The notes under the pieces were generated by a model. The model was not told where the DNA came from. It was given only the letters and a program-made list of their open reading frames with translations, and ran no database searches. This document shows, one piece after another, positions 34,333 to 44,600 of a stretch of DNA of 64,000 nt. How positions within the stretch are numbered: the stretch's first letter is position 1; each line of letters starts with the position of its first letter. Origin of the DNA: Streptomyces sp. HNM0574 (GTDB lineage: Bacteria; Actinomycetota; Actinomycetes; Streptomycetales; Streptomycetaceae); contig NZ_JAASAH010000006.1 in the NCBI RefSeq assembly GCF_012726235.1, positions 62,001 through 126,000 on the forward strand, in the 5' to 3' direction. The position numbers and the translations under genes are program-made.

Positions 34333-36186
34333 ATGCCGACGAAGCCGACCTATCCCGGTGTTTACGTCGAAGAGATTCCCAGCAGCGTACGTACCATCAC
34401 CCCGGTCACGACCGCGGCCACCGCCTTCGTGGGCCACACCCGCCGGGGGCCCCTCAACCAGCCGGTGCGGGTGACCAGTTACGCGGAGTTCGAACGCCGC
34501 TTCGGGGGACTGACCTCCCGGAGTGCCGTCGCGTACGCCGTGCACCAGTTCTTCGCCAACGGCGGCTCCATCGCCGTCATCGTGCGGGTCACCAAGGCCG
34601 GTTCGGGGGAGGCGGCCTGCGTCACCCTGGAGTCCACCGAGGGCGGCAGCGAGTGCCCGGTGCTCCGGGTCACCGCGCGCGAGCCCGGCGTCTGGGGCTG
34701 CGGACTGCGCGTCGCCGTCGACTACGACACCACCGCGCCCGAGGAGACCTTCAACCTCCGGGTCTCCGACGCCCGCGGCGAGGCCCGCGAGTTCTTCGGC
34801 AACCTCTCCATGGATCCCGGCCACGGCCGGTACGTCCAGACGGTCCTCAACTCCGGCTCCCAGCTGGTCCGGGCCGAGGTGCTGGACGGCGCACAGGGAC
34901 GCCCCGACCCCTCGGGCACCGTCTCCAAGCCCTTCTCCGGCGACCTGCCCGCGCTGGACGTCGACCTGACCGTCAAGATCGGCGACACCGAGCGGGAGTT
35001 CACCCTCCACGACCCGGACGAGGACGGCGAGGCGCCCTGCTCCGTCGCCGAACTCGCCCTGCTGCTGGAGCGCAAGCTGCGGGCCCTGCCCGACGCCCCC
35101 GGGCGCTCGGACTTCGCCGCCGCCGACGTCACCGCCTTCGGCAACCGGCTGCAGACGGTCGCCGGCAGCGACGACCCGGAGGCCGTCGTCCGCTTCGTCG
35201 GCGAATGCGCCAACGACCTGGGCCTCGAAGCCTCCGTCAACCCGCCGGTGTTCGCGCTGGAGGGCGGAGCCGACGGCGAGGCCCCCGGCCCGCGCGACCT
35301 GATCGGCAGCGACGCGCGTAAGTCGGGGCTGCACGCCCTGCGTGACGTCGACGACATCAACCTCCTCGCGCTGCCCGAGCTCGCCGGGTACGAGTCCACC
35401 CAGGACATGATCACCGTGCTGGCGGCCGCACAGCGGATCTGCCGCGAGGAGCGGATCTACCTGCTCGCGGACGCCCCCGCGTCGTGGTCGGGCGTGGACG
35501 CGGCCCGCACCGGCATCGCCGCCTTCGAACCCGTACGCGGCAGCCACGCGGGCCTGTACTTCCCGCACCTGCAGATGACCGACCCCCTCACCGGGCGGCT
35601 GCGCTCCTTCCCGCCCTCCGGCGCCGTCGCCGGTGCCATCGCCCGCACCGACAGCGAGCGCGGCGTGTGGAAGGCACCGGCGGGCACCGAGGCGCGCCTC
35701 GCGGGCGTGCACTCGCTGTCCGTGCAGCTGACCGACCGGGAGAACGGGCTGCTCAACCCGCTCGGCATCAACTGCCTGCGCACCTTCCCGCTGGTGGGCC
35801 ACGTCGTGTGGGGTGCCCGCACGCTGGACGGCGCGGACGCCCGCGAGAGCGAGTGGAAGTACACCCCGGTGCGGCGGCTCGCGCTGCACATCGAGGAGAG
35901 CCTGCACCGCGGGCTGCGCTGGGCCGTGTTCGAGCCCAACAACGAGCAGCTGTGGCAGCAGATCCGGATGAACGTCTCCTCGTACCTGCACACGCTCTTC
36001 CAGCAGGGCGCCTTCCAGGGCAGCACGCCCCGCCAGGCGTACTTCGTCAAGTGCGACAACGACACGACGACCCGCGAGGACGTCGAGAACGGTGTGGTGA
36101 ACGTCGTGGTCGGCATCGCGCCGGTCCGGCCCGCCGAGTTCGTGATCGTCAAGGTCCAGCAGATGGCCGGGCAGTTCGAGTTCTGA
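34333..36186 (+). CDS. eCIS contractile sheath protein
   Basis: A 617-residue phage-tail-sheath homolog that forms the contractile outer tube. The start PTYPGVYVEEIPSSVRTITP, then TAATAFVGHTRRGP, is the standard sheath N-terminus. The conserved C-terminal core with GINCLRTFPLVGHVVWGARTL, PVRRLALHIEESL, WAVFEPNNEQLW and AYFVKCDNDTTT is complete. Residues ~100-340 are an insertion domain of unknown fold, likely on the outer surface. ATG 34333 follows GGAGGGGGA. First gene of the eCIS operon; the tube gene is 136 bp downstream. Confidence 0.96.
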   Translation: MPTKPTYPGVYVEEIPSSVRTITPVTTAATAFVGHTRRGPLNQPVRVTSYAEFERRFGGLTSRSAVAYAVHQFFANGGSIAVIVRVTKAGSGEAACVTLESTEGGSECPVLRVTAREPGVWGCGLRVAVDYDTTAPEETFNLRVSDARGEAREFFGNLSMDPGHGRYVQTVLNSGSQLVRAEVLDGAQGRPDPSGTVSKPFSGDLPALDVDLTVKIGDTEREFTLHDPDEDGEAPCSVAELALLLERKLRALPDAPGRSDFAAADVTAFGNRLQTVAGSDDPEAVVRFVGECANDLGLEASVNPPVFALEGGADGEAPGPRDLIGSDARKSGLHALRDVDDINLLALPELAGYESTQDMITVLAAAQRICREERIYLLADAPASWSGVDAARTGIAAFEPVRGSHAGLYFPHLQMTDPLTGRLRSFPPSGAVAGAIARTDSERGVWKAPAGTEARLAGVHSLSVQLTDRENGLLNPLGINCLRTFPLVGHVVWGARTLDGADARESEWKYTPVRRLALHIEESLHRGLRWAVFEPNNEQLWQQIRMNVSSYLHTLFQQGAFQGSTPRQAYFVKCDNDTTTREDVENGVVNVVVGIAPVRPAEFVIVKVQQMAGQFEF

Positions 36187-36322
36187 CGCGGACGCCGACG
36201 TCCCCGGACGTCACGGGGCCTGACGGCCCGGCGGGTGCCCGGCGCACCCGGCGGGCCGGCCAGGGCCCGGATCCGCAGTCGACCCGACTCCCGGCCGGAA
36301 ACCGAGGAACCGAAGGAATCCG

Positions 36323-36847
36323 ATGGCAGAGTTCCAGATAAACGCCCATCGCTTCGACCCGTACAAGAACTTCAAGTTCCTCGTCCTGTGGGACGGACGT
36401 ACGGTCGCGGGCATCAGCAAGATCAGCCCGATGAAGCGGACCACCGAGGTCGTCAAGCACCGGCACGGCGGCGACCCCAACTCCCCGCGCAAGTCCCCGG
36501 GACGCTCCGAATTCGAGGGCGTCACCCTGGAGCGCGGGGTGACGCACGACCCCGAGTTCGACCGCTGGGCCAACAAGGTCTGGCAGGTCGGCGCGGGGCT
36601 CGGCTCCGAGGTGTCGCTGGCCGACTTCCGCAAGGACATCGTCATCCAGGTCCTGAACGAAGCGGGCCAGGTCGCCGTCTCGCACAAGCTCTACCGCGCC
36701 TGGCCCAGCGAGTACCAGGTGCTCGGCGAGATGGACGCCAACGCCAACGCGGTGGCGATCCAGAGCCTCAAGCTGGAGTGCGAGGGCTGGGAGCGGGACT
36801 ACGAGGTCCCCGAGCCCGCCGAGCCCTCCTTCACCCACCCCGCCTGA
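36323..36847 (+). CDS. eCIS inner tube protein
   Basis: A 174-residue homolog of gp19/Hcp-like tail tube proteins (Cis1/Afp1 type), which stack as hexamers to form the inner tube. The typical elements NAHRFDPYKNFKFLVLWDG, SEFEGVTLERGVTHDPEFDRW and YRAWPSEYQVLGEMDANAN, and QSLKLECEGWERD are all present. An AAGGAA site precedes the ATG. Only one tube gene is seen in the window; other eCIS loci have two or three. Confidence 0.95.
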   Translation: MAEFQINAHRFDPYKNFKFLVLWDGRTVAGISKISPMKRTTEVVKHRHGGDPNSPRKSPGRSEFEGVTLERGVTHDPEFDRWANKVWQVGAGLGSEVSLADFRKDIVIQVLNEAGQVAVSHKLYRAWPSEYQVLGEMDANANAVAIQSLKLECEGWERDYEVPEPAEPSFTHPA

Positions 36848-36866
36848 GCAGCGGACGGGACGGACG

Positions 36867-37631
36867 ATGGCGCACACGGAAGCCGCACGGCTGCTCGCGG
36901 TCTGGGAGGAAGGACTCTCCGGGGCCGCGGCGGACCGTGCGCTGACCCTGCACCGGGCGGCACGCCCGGACACCGGCCCCGGGGAGCTGCCCCGGGTCCC
37001 GGTCGGCGAGCGCGAGGCCGATCTGTACGCGTTCCGGCGGGCACTGTTCGGCGACCGGATGCAGGTGCTCACCGAGTGCGCGGCCTGCGCCGAGGTCATG
37101 GAATTCGACCTCGACGCGGGTGAGTTGGCGGCCCGGCCGGCCCGCCCGCGGGAGCCGTTGCGGGTGACGGCGGACGGCTGGGAGATCGACTTCCGGCTGC
37201 CCGCCGTCGCCGACATCGAGGCCGCCGCGCGCCACGGGCTCCCCGCGCCGGACGACGGAGCGGCGGCCGCCGGGGACGCGCTCCTCGCCGCCTGCGTGGT
37301 CACCGCGCGCCGGGACGGCGAGGAGATCCCGGCCGAGCGGCTGCCCGCGCTGCTGCCCGGCACGGTGCGCGCGAAGCTCGCCGAGGCCGCCGAACAGGCC
37401 GACCCCGCCGCCGAGATCACCCTCGACATCGCCTGTCCCGAGTGCGGGGTGACCACCCCCGCCGAACTCGACATCGCCTCCTACCTGTGGACCGAGCTCG
37501 ACGCCTGGGCCCGTGACGTGCTGCTCGACGTCCACCTGCTCGCCTCCGCGTACGGCTGGAGCGAGCCGGAAATCCTGGCGCTCTCGCCGACCAGGCGCCG
37601 CTACTACCTGGAGCTGTGTGCGGATGTCTGA
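36867..37631 (+). CDS. T4-baseplate-like zinc-ribbon protein
   Basis: A 254-residue protein common after the tube gene in actinobacterial eCIS loci and usually described as T4 baseplate-like. Two cysteine pairs, C71-x2-C74 (TECAACAEV) and C190-x2-C193 (ACPECGV), suggest a split zinc ribbon. The C-terminal helix, LDVHLLASAYGWSEPEILALS then RRRYYLELC, resembles phage tail assembly chaperones that contact tape or tube. It probably helps baseplate or tube assembly. It overlaps the next gene by eight bases. Confidence 0.65.
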   Translation: MAHTEAARLLAVWEEGLSGAAADRALTLHRAARPDTGPGELPRVPVGEREADLYAFRRALFGDRMQVLTECAACAEVMEFDLDAGELAARPARPREPLRVTADGWEIDFRLPAVADIEAAARHGLPAPDDGAAAAGDALLAACVVTARRDGEEIPAERLPALLPGTVRAKLAEAAEQADPAAEITLDIACPECGVTTPAELDIASYLWTELDAWARDVLLDVHLLASAYGWSEPEILALSPTRRRYYLELCADV

Positions 37632-38391
37632 CTACTTCGACCGGCTGCTGGCCCGCCACGCACCGGCCGCACGCCCCGCGCCGGGCGCCCCCGCCGCGCG
37701 CCGGGTGCGGGTACGCCCGCGCCTGCCCGGCCCGTTCGAGCGCGTCGAGGCCCTGCGCGGGGACCGCGACGAGTACCAGCTGGAGACCCCGGCCCGCCCG
37801 GACGCCCCCGCGTCCCGGCCGGACAGCGGCCCCGCGCGCGGCACCGCACCCGGCGTGCGCGAGATCCGCACCGAACGCGAGACCGTCGTACGCGCCGGGC
37901 CCGCGCCCCGCGAGGACACCGCGCCCCGTCCGCGTGCGGACCAACAGGGGCCGCGGGCCGCGCCGTTGCGGCCTGTGCCCCGTACGCCGCGGCCCTTCGC
38001 GGCACCGGCCGGGGACGGGCGGCGGCGCGGCGGGCGCCCGGACGGACCGGCCGCTCCCGCGCCCTCGGCGCCGGCTGCGCCCGCCGCGTCCACCGGGCTG
38101 TTCGGGGAGCCGGTCACCGCGCTCCCGGCCGCCCGCCCCGCCAGCGGCGACCGCGCCGCAGCCCGGGACGCGCAGCGGGCCGCCCCGGGCGGGCGGCGCG
38201 GCGGGCAGGGCCAGGCGGAGCGGGTCGTGCACGTGCAGATCGGCCGCCTGGAGGTCAGCGCCGCCTCGCCCGCGGCCCCGTCGCGCGGCGGTGGGCCCGG
38301 CGCACGGCGGGAGACGGGGCGTACGGCGCCGACCGTGAGCCTGGAGGACTACCTCGCGCGCGGCGGCCGCAACGGGGAGAGGAGCAACTGA
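37624..38391 (+). CDS. Disordered Ala/Pro/Arg-rich eCIS protein
   Basis: A 255-residue protein with almost no predicted fold: Ala, Pro, Arg and Gly dominate. The only ordered-looking parts are the start (SDYFDRLLARHAP), a short helix near RVEALRGDRDEYQLE, a strand-like segment AERVVHVQIGRLEVSA (about residues 200-215), and the end VSLEDYLARGG. The conserved ends flanking a variable disordered centre suggest two docking motifs joined by a tether. Position between the Zn-ribbon protein and DUF4255 is typical of this eCIS type. Function unknown. Confidence 0.6.
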   Translation: MSDYFDRLLARHAPAARPAPGAPAARRVRVRPRLPGPFERVEALRGDRDEYQLETPARPDAPASRPDSGPARGTAPGVREIRTERETVVRAGPAPREDTAPRPRADQQGPRAAPLRPVPRTPRPFAAPAGDGRRRGGRPDGPAAPAPSAPAAPAASTGLFGEPVTALPAARPASGDRAAARDAQRAAPGGRRGGQGQAERVVHVQIGRLEVSAASPAAPSRGGGPGARRETGRTAPTVSLEDYLARGGRNGERSN

Positions 38392-38395
38392 CGCC

Positions 38396-39358
38396 ATGAG
38401 CAACGCACTTGCCGTCGCTCACGTGACGCAGGCCCTGGCGCTGCTGATCGAGAGCAACCTGCGGCCCGAGATCGACATGGCGGTGTCCGTCGAGACCCGC
38501 AAGCCGCCGGCCGATCCGCCCACCGAGCCGACGATCACGGTGTTCCTGTACCAGGTCACCCACAACCCGTCGATGCGCAACACCGACCTGCCCACCCGCG
38601 CCTCGGACGGCACCCTGGTCAACCGCCCCGTCGCCGCGCTCGATCTGCACTACGTGATCAGCGCGTACGGCGAGGAGAGCGAACTCGTGGGGCAGCGGCT
38701 GATCGGCTGTGTCGCGCGGGTCATGCGGGAGTTCCCGGTGCTGCCCGCCGACGTCGTCGAAGAGGCGGGCCGGCGGCCGTACCTCGCGGGCAGCGATCTG
38801 GCCTCCTCGGCGCAGAAGGTGCGGTTCACGCCGCTCCAGATGGACATCGACGAGACGTCGAAGCTCTGGGGCATGCTGCACCAGACCCCGTACTCCCTCT
38901 CGATGACCTACCAGGGCTCGCTGGTCCTGGTCGAGGGCCGGGAGGAACCGGAGCGCAGCCGTCCGGTCGAGCGCACCGAGGTACGGGTCGGCGCCGGTGT
39001 CCCGTCCGCCGACTCACCCGCGGGCGGCGGCACTCCGGCGCGGGGCGCGGGCTCGCCCGGCGTCGCGCTGACGACGGACCCGGCCGACGGCCACGGCCAC
39101 GCCCCGCCCGCGAAGGGCCCCGACGCCGAGGAGACCCCGGCCGAGCCCGCACCGGCCCGTCCCGCCTCGCGCAAGGGGACGGCGAAGAGCACGACCGCCG
39201 CGAAGAAGTCCCCGGCGGGCAAGTCCCCCGGGCAGCGCGCCGGTTCGGGGAAGTCCGCCCCCGCGCGGGGCGCGGGCCGGACGGGCCGGGGGAAGGCCCG
39301 TCGTCCCGGCGGCGATCAGGGCAGCGGCGGCGAAGCGTCCCACGACAAGGAGAGCTGA
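38396..39358 (+). CDS. DUF4255 protein, eCIS tail terminator/cap
   Basis: A 320-residue protein. Residues 1-190 are a DUF4255 domain (ALAVAHVTQALALLIESNL, ITVFLYQVTHNPSMRNTDLP, LDLHYVISAYG, KLWGMLHQTPYSLSMTYQGS), homologous to the Afp16/PVC16 cap that ends the tube and sheath. Residues ~195-320 are a low-complexity extension, first acidic/Pro-rich then Lys/Ala/Gly/Arg-rich (AKSTTAAKKSPAGKS), not needed by the cap fold. ATG 38396, five bases after the previous stop. Confidence 0.9.
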   Translation: MSNALAVAHVTQALALLIESNLRPEIDMAVSVETRKPPADPPTEPTITVFLYQVTHNPSMRNTDLPTRASDGTLVNRPVAALDLHYVISAYGEESELVGQRLIGCVARVMREFPVLPADVVEEAGRRPYLAGSDLASSAQKVRFTPLQMDIDETSKLWGMLHQTPYSLSMTYQGSLVLVEGREEPERSRPVERTEVRVGAGVPSADSPAGGGTPARGAGSPGVALTTDPADGHGHAPPAKGPDAEETPAEPAPARPASRKGTAKSTTAAKKSPAGKSPGQRAGSGKSAPARGAGRTGRGKARRPGGDQGSGGEASHDKES

Positions 39359-39364
39359 GGAGCG

Positions 39365-41335
39365 GTGCACGACACGGGGGCTGACCAGGGGATGACGGGA
39401 GACGCGGCGGAGCTGTCCGCCGCGGTCTCCGGCGTGCTCGCGCGCGTCGACGCGCTCGCCGCACGCGCCCGCCCTTCCACCGGCGGTTCCGGGCCGGCGG
39501 AGGAACCGGCGGCCCCCGCAGGGGAGTCGGTCCCCGCGCCGCTGGCCGCGCTGGTCTCCGCCTTCGGCCTCAGCACCTTCGAACGGGACGTCCTGCTGCT
39601 CTGCGCCGCAGCCGAGCTCGACCCCACCACCGCGGCCCGCTGCGCCGCCGCCTCCGGCGACCCCGACCGCGCCCACCCCACCTTCTCGCTCGCCCTGGCC
39701 GCGCTCGCCGAGCCGCACTGGAGCGCCCTCACCCCCGTCGCCCCGCTCCGCCGCTGGCGGCTCGTCGAACTCGCCGACGAGACCCGGCTGACCACCTCGC
39801 GGCTCCGGGTGGACGAGCGCGTCCTGCACTTCCTCACCGGCTCGCCCTACCTCGATCCCCGGCTGCACGGCATGCTCCGCCGCGCCGCCGTCCCCGAGAC
39901 GCTGCCCGTACCGCACGAGCGCGCCGCGGAGCGCGTCGCCGGAGGCTGGAGCGTCCGCCGTCCGGACGCGCCGTTCCGCGTCGAGCTCGTCGGCGGCGAC
40001 CTGCGCACCCGCGAGGACGTCGCCGCCTCCGCCGCCGCGAAGGCCGGCCTCGCGCTGTACACCATGACGGCCGAGGACGTGCCCACCGACCCCGGCGCAC
40101 GGGACGCCTTCGCGCGCCTCTGGCAGCGCGAGGCGGTGCTGCTGCCGGCCGCGCTGCTGCTGGAGGCGGGGGAGCAGGAGCGGGAACAGGCCGCGGCCAC
40201 CGAGGCGTTCATCGCCTCGGCCGCCGTGCCGCTGGCCGTCGCGGCGGCCGAGCCCCGGCGCACCGACCGGCCGCGCGGCGAGCGCGTCACCGTCCCCGTC
40301 CTCGACGACGCCGAGCAGCAGACCCTGTGGCGGGAGGCGTTCGCCGACGTGCCCGGGCTGGAGGCGCGCCAACTGCACGACCTGGCCGCGCAGTTCCACC
40401 TGCCGCCGCACACCGTGCGCTCGGCCGCCGTCGCCGTCCGCCGCGACCTGCCCGGCCCGGGAGCGGACGGCCCCGACGCGCACGCGCTCGCCTGGCAGGC
40501 CGGCCTCTCCGAGGCCAGGATCGGGCTCGACGGCCTCGGCCGGCGCATCGAACCGCAGGCCGGCTGGGGCGATCTCGTCCTCGCCGAGCGGCAGTTGAAG
40601 ATCCTCCGCGAGATCGTCGCGCACGTCCGCCAACGCGCCCGTGTCCACCAGGAGTGGGGCTTCGCCGGGACGCTCCGGCGCGGCCTGGGCGTCACCGCGC
40701 TCTTCGCGGGCAGCTCCGGCACGGGCAAGACCCTCGCCGCCGAGGTCATGGCCAGGGAACTCGGCCTCGACCTGTTCATCATCGACCTCTCCCAGGTCGT
40801 CAGCAAATACATCGGCGAGACCGAGAAGAACCTGCGCAAGGTCTTCGACGCCGCCGAACTCGGCGGCGCGCTCCTGCTGTTCGACGAGGCCGACGCCCTC
40901 TTCGGCAAGCGCAGCGAGGTCAAGGACAGCCACGACAGGTACGCCAACCTGGAGGTCAGCTACCTGCTGATGCGGATGGAGGCGTACCGCGGGCTGGCCA
41001 TCCTCACCACCAACATGAAGAAGGCCCTCGACACCGCCTTCCTCCGCCGCATCCGCTTCGTCGCCGACTTCCCCTTCCCGACCCACGAGGAGCGCGCCGA
41101 GATCTGGCGCCGCGTCCTGCCCGACCGGGCCCCCGTGAAGGACCTGGACGCCGGGGCGCTGGCCCAACTCACCGTCGCGGGCGGCTCGATCCGGAACATC
41201 GCGCTCTCCGGGGCCTTCCTCGCGGCCGAGGAGGGCGACCCGCTCCAGATGCGGCACATGCTGTCCGCCGCCCGCACCGAGTACCAGAAACTGGAACGTT
41301 CGCTGACGCCCTCGGAGGTGCGCGGATGGGTATGA
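39365..41335 (+). CDS. eCIS AAA+ ATPase
   Basis: A 656-residue ATPase of the Afp15/PVC15 type, found in nearly all eCIS loci and needed for particle assembly in characterised systems. The N-terminal ~300 residues are a helical recognition domain. The AAA+ module has Walker A GSSGTGKT (449-456), Walker B LLLFDEAD (D507-E508), an arginine-finger region ALDTAFLRRIRF and the C-terminal lid. GTG 39365 has GAGGAG upstream. It overlaps the following small gene by ten bases. Confidence 0.93.
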   Translation: MHDTGADQGMTGDAAELSAAVSGVLARVDALAARARPSTGGSGPAEEPAAPAGESVPAPLAALVSAFGLSTFERDVLLLCAAAELDPTTAARCAAASGDPDRAHPTFSLALAALAEPHWSALTPVAPLRRWRLVELADETRLTTSRLRVDERVLHFLTGSPYLDPRLHGMLRRAAVPETLPVPHERAAERVAGGWSVRRPDAPFRVELVGGDLRTREDVAASAAAKAGLALYTMTAEDVPTDPGARDAFARLWQREAVLLPAALLLEAGEQEREQAAATEAFIASAAVPLAVAAAEPRRTDRPRGERVTVPVLDDAEQQTLWREAFADVPGLEARQLHDLAAQFHLPPHTVRSAAVAVRRDLPGPGADGPDAHALAWQAGLSEARIGLDGLGRRIEPQAGWGDLVLAERQLKILREIVAHVRQRARVHQEWGFAGTLRRGLGVTALFAGSSGTGKTLAAEVMARELGLDLFIIDLSQVVSKYIGETEKNLRKVFDAAELGGALLLFDEADALFGKRSEVKDSHDRYANLEVSYLLMRMEAYRGLAILTTNMKKALDTAFLRRIRFVADFPFPTHEERAEIWRRVLPDRAPVKDLDAGALAQLTVAGGSIRNIALSGAFLAAEEGDPLQMRHMLSAARTEYQKLERSLTPSEVRGWV

Positions 41336-41679
41336 ACGGCACGCACGGCAGGCACGCCGGAGGCCCGGGGGAGTCCGCGCCCCGCGAGATCCGCGTCGAC
41401 ATCGGGGAGCTCGCGCTCGACGGCTTCCACGGCGACCCCGACCGCGTCCTCGCCGCCTTCGAGGCCGAACTCACCCGCCTCGTACGGGAGAAGGGCGTCC
41501 CGCTCGCCGCCGACGGCGAGCCGCGCGCCCTCGACGCGCTCTCCGGCCTGCCCCCGCTGCCCTCCACCGTCTCCGCCGGGCGGCTCGGCGAGGCCCTCGC
41601 CCGCTCCGTGCACGCGGGTCTCTCCGGCGAGGGGGAGGCACCCGGCCGGCGCCCGGACGGGAACGGGAGGCGCCGATGA
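41326..41679 (+). CDS. Small eCIS protein of unknown function
   Basis: A 117-residue protein. The central segment REIRVDIGELALDGFHGDPD, then FEAELTRLVREKG (about 20-55), looks ordered and has a strand-helix pattern; both ends are Gly/Arg-rich. It sits between the ATPase and the giant DUF4157 gene with overlaps on both sides (ten and four bases), so it is tightly co-translated with the cargo. A chaperone or adaptor role for that cargo is a reasonable guess only. ATG 41326 follows GGAGG by seven bases. Confidence 0.6.
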   Translation: MGMNGTHGRHAGGPGESAPREIRVDIGELALDGFHGDPDRVLAAFEAELTRLVREKGVPLAADGEPRALDALSGLPPLPSTVSAGRLGEALARSVHAGLSGEGEAPGRRPDGNGRRR

Positions 41680-44600
41680 GCACCTCGCACGCGTCCCCCG
41701 AGGAGCAGCGGGCCGCCACGGAGGCCAGGCGCCGCAAGCGCAAGGAGCGCGCCGCCACGTCCCGCACACCGGAGCCGAAGGAGATCGTCAGCGGCGCCGG
41801 CCAGCCCCTGGACACCGGCGTCCGGCGCGAGTTGGAGGAGCAGCTCGGCCACGATCTCGGCAACGTCCGGCTGCACACCGACCGCGACGCCGACGCCCTC
41901 ACGGGCATGCTCGGCGCCGACGCCGTCGCCGTCGGCCAGGACATCTTCTTCCGCGAGGGTGCCTACACCCCCGGCACGGCCGAGGGCAGGCGCCTCCTCG
42001 CGCACGAGCTGCTGCACACCGTCCAGAACCCGTACGGGCTCGGCACCCTCCGCGCCGGCCGCGAGCTCGGCGCCGTCAGCCTGCCGCACGAGGCGGCCGA
42101 GCGGGAGGCCGAGAGCGCCGCGCAGTCCACGGTGCGCGAGGACGAGACCGAGAGGAACGCGACGCCGGACGTCGAGCCGGGCCAGGCCACCCCGGGCTGG
42201 CTCCGCTACGCCACCGTCGACGCGGACCGCACGCGCGCGGAACGCCTCGACCCGCCGTCCCTGGTCGAGCGGCTCGTCTCCAGCGTGCTGCGCTCGCTGC
42301 GCGGCGACCCGGCCGACGTCTCGGGCCGGGTGCGCCTCGAACTGGCCCGGATGGCACCGGAGTTGCAGGACTCGGTGCTGGACCGGCTGGAGGTGCGGCT
42401 GGCCTCACCCGACTACGGCCGGCTGCTGGACCTCGTCGGCGAACTCGACGCCGACGGCGCCCCGTTGCCGCTGGCCGCCGCGCCCGCGCCGGAGGCCGTG
42501 CCGGACGCGATCGAGGGCGTCGAGCAGGAACGCGAGCAGCGGAACAAGGCCGCGCGGGACGCGCGCGAGTCGAAGGAGACCTCCAGGGACGAGCACCGCA
42601 GGCGCGCCCAGCGCACCAAGGCCGAGGACCCCGAGCGCGCGGAGCGCGGCGGCGGCAACGGCTCCGGTGACGGCACGGCCGACGCCTCGGGACAGTCCGG
42701 CGGCACCGACAAGCAGCAGCCGGGCGCCGGAGCCCGCGGCCCCGGCAAGGAGGCCGGCAAGCGCACCGGCGAACGCGACTCGTCCGACGGCGAGACCGAG
42801 AAGCAGCAGGAAGGCCAGAAGGACGAGAAGCGCAGCCCGCAGGACGAGGAGCAGCAGAAGGAACAGCAGGAGCAGGAGAAGGAACAGCAGGGCAAGGACC
42901 AGCAGGACGAGGAGCGCGCGAAGGAGGAGAAGGAGGGCAAGGACGAGGAGGCCAGGAAGGCCGACGAGGAGAAGAAGGAGCAGAACAAGGACGACGACAA
43001 GGAGGCCGAGGAGAAGGACAAGGAGTCCGCCGACGAGGACAAGGGCGCGGACCGCGAGGAGGAGGAACGCGAGGCCGGCAGGAAGGAGGCCGAGTCCGAG
43101 GGCGAGCGGCAGGACGAGGACGGCGGCAGGGACGAGGGCGAAGCGGCGAAGGAGTCCGCCGGCGCCCCCGGGGCACTGGACCGCAGCCAGGCGGAGCCGG
43201 GCGAGAAGGACCGTACGGGCGGGGCCCGCACCGAGGCGCGGGAGACCGCGGAACCCGAGAGCGACGACGAGCCCCTCGGCCTCGGCCAGGAGACGGACGA
43301 CGAACTCGCCGCCGACGCGCTCGCCGGGGACAAGGACGGGGACGACGCCTCGGCCGAGGACGCCGAGGGCAAGAGCGCCTGGGACACCGAGATCAAGCCC
43401 GAGGACCACGTCCCCGAGGACGACCTGAACCTCTCCGGCGTCCGGACGGCCGACCGCATCGCACCGGGCGGGGGGTCGGGTGCGGGCTCGGGCGGCGGCG
43501 CGGGCTCCGGATCGGGTGCTTCGGGGCAGGGGGCGCAGTCGTCCTCGGGGGCCCCGTCGGCCGCTGCCCCCTCCTCGGCGCCCGGCGCGACCCAGGACTC
43601 CGGCTCCGGCTCCGCCTCCGGCTCCGGTTCGGGTTCCGGTCCGGCCTCCGGTTCCGGTGCGGCGGGTGGCGCGCAGGCCGCGTCGGCGCCGGCCAAGTCC
43701 GGTGGCGGGAGCGGCGGTTCGGTCGGTACCGGTCCCGGCGGCGTGCCCGTCGTGGCGCAGCCCCCGGCGACGGCGGCGGACGCCGTGGAGAGCGCGCGCC
43801 GCAGCGAGGACGCGCGCGAGGGCGAGTCCGAGGACGCCGGAGCCGCCGAGCGGAACGAGCAGAAGGCGCAGTCCGACCGCGAGCTCCAGCCCGGGAAGTC
43901 CGCCGACCAGGAGGTCGGCCCGGACCCGGAGGACGGCACCGCCTCGGGCCAGGACCAGGACACCGAGAACGGCACCCCCGGCGCGGGCAAGGACGGCGCC
44001 GAGCCCGGCACCGGCGAGAAGGAGGACGAACGGCAGCAGCGCTCCGAGGAGCGCGACCGGGACGCCACCGCCGAACGCCGCGCCCAGGACGCGAACCAGG
44101 ACGCGGGCGGCGCCGACACCAGGGAACCGGGCGCGGCCGAGGGCGGCTCCTCCGAGAAGCTCGCCAAGGCCGACGAGGACGCCCGCGGCCAGGGCACGGG
44201 CGCCAGGTCCGAGTCCGGCAAGGACGGCGAGTCCGGCAAGGACTCCAAGGACGCCCAGGACTCCAAGGACGGCAAGGAGTCCGGCACTTCGGGGGAGTCC
44301 GGCAAGGACGGGGAAGGCCGGGGCGCCTCCGGCGGCGACGCGGAGAAGAAGTCCGGGGAGGATTCCGGAAAGGAGTCCGAGAAGGATTCCGGTTCCGCCG
44401 ACGGCGAGAAGGAGTCCGGGAGCCCGGACGGGCAGAGCGGCTCCGGCAAGGCCGAGGAGGACGGCGCCACCAAGGACACCGCCGAGGGCCGCAAGGGCCA
44501 GGCGACGGAGCCCGACAAGGCCGCGGGCGAGGAACCGGCCTCCGCCGCGTCCGACAGCGGCCCCTCGTCCGGGGCGGGCGGCGCGAACGCCCGGGGCGGG

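Noticed and set aside
42003..42017. Active zinc protease at HELLH of the DUF4157 domain
   Set aside because: The HExxH is present, but a downstream zinc ligand and activity cannot be established; the domain is treated here as an eCIS cargo module only.
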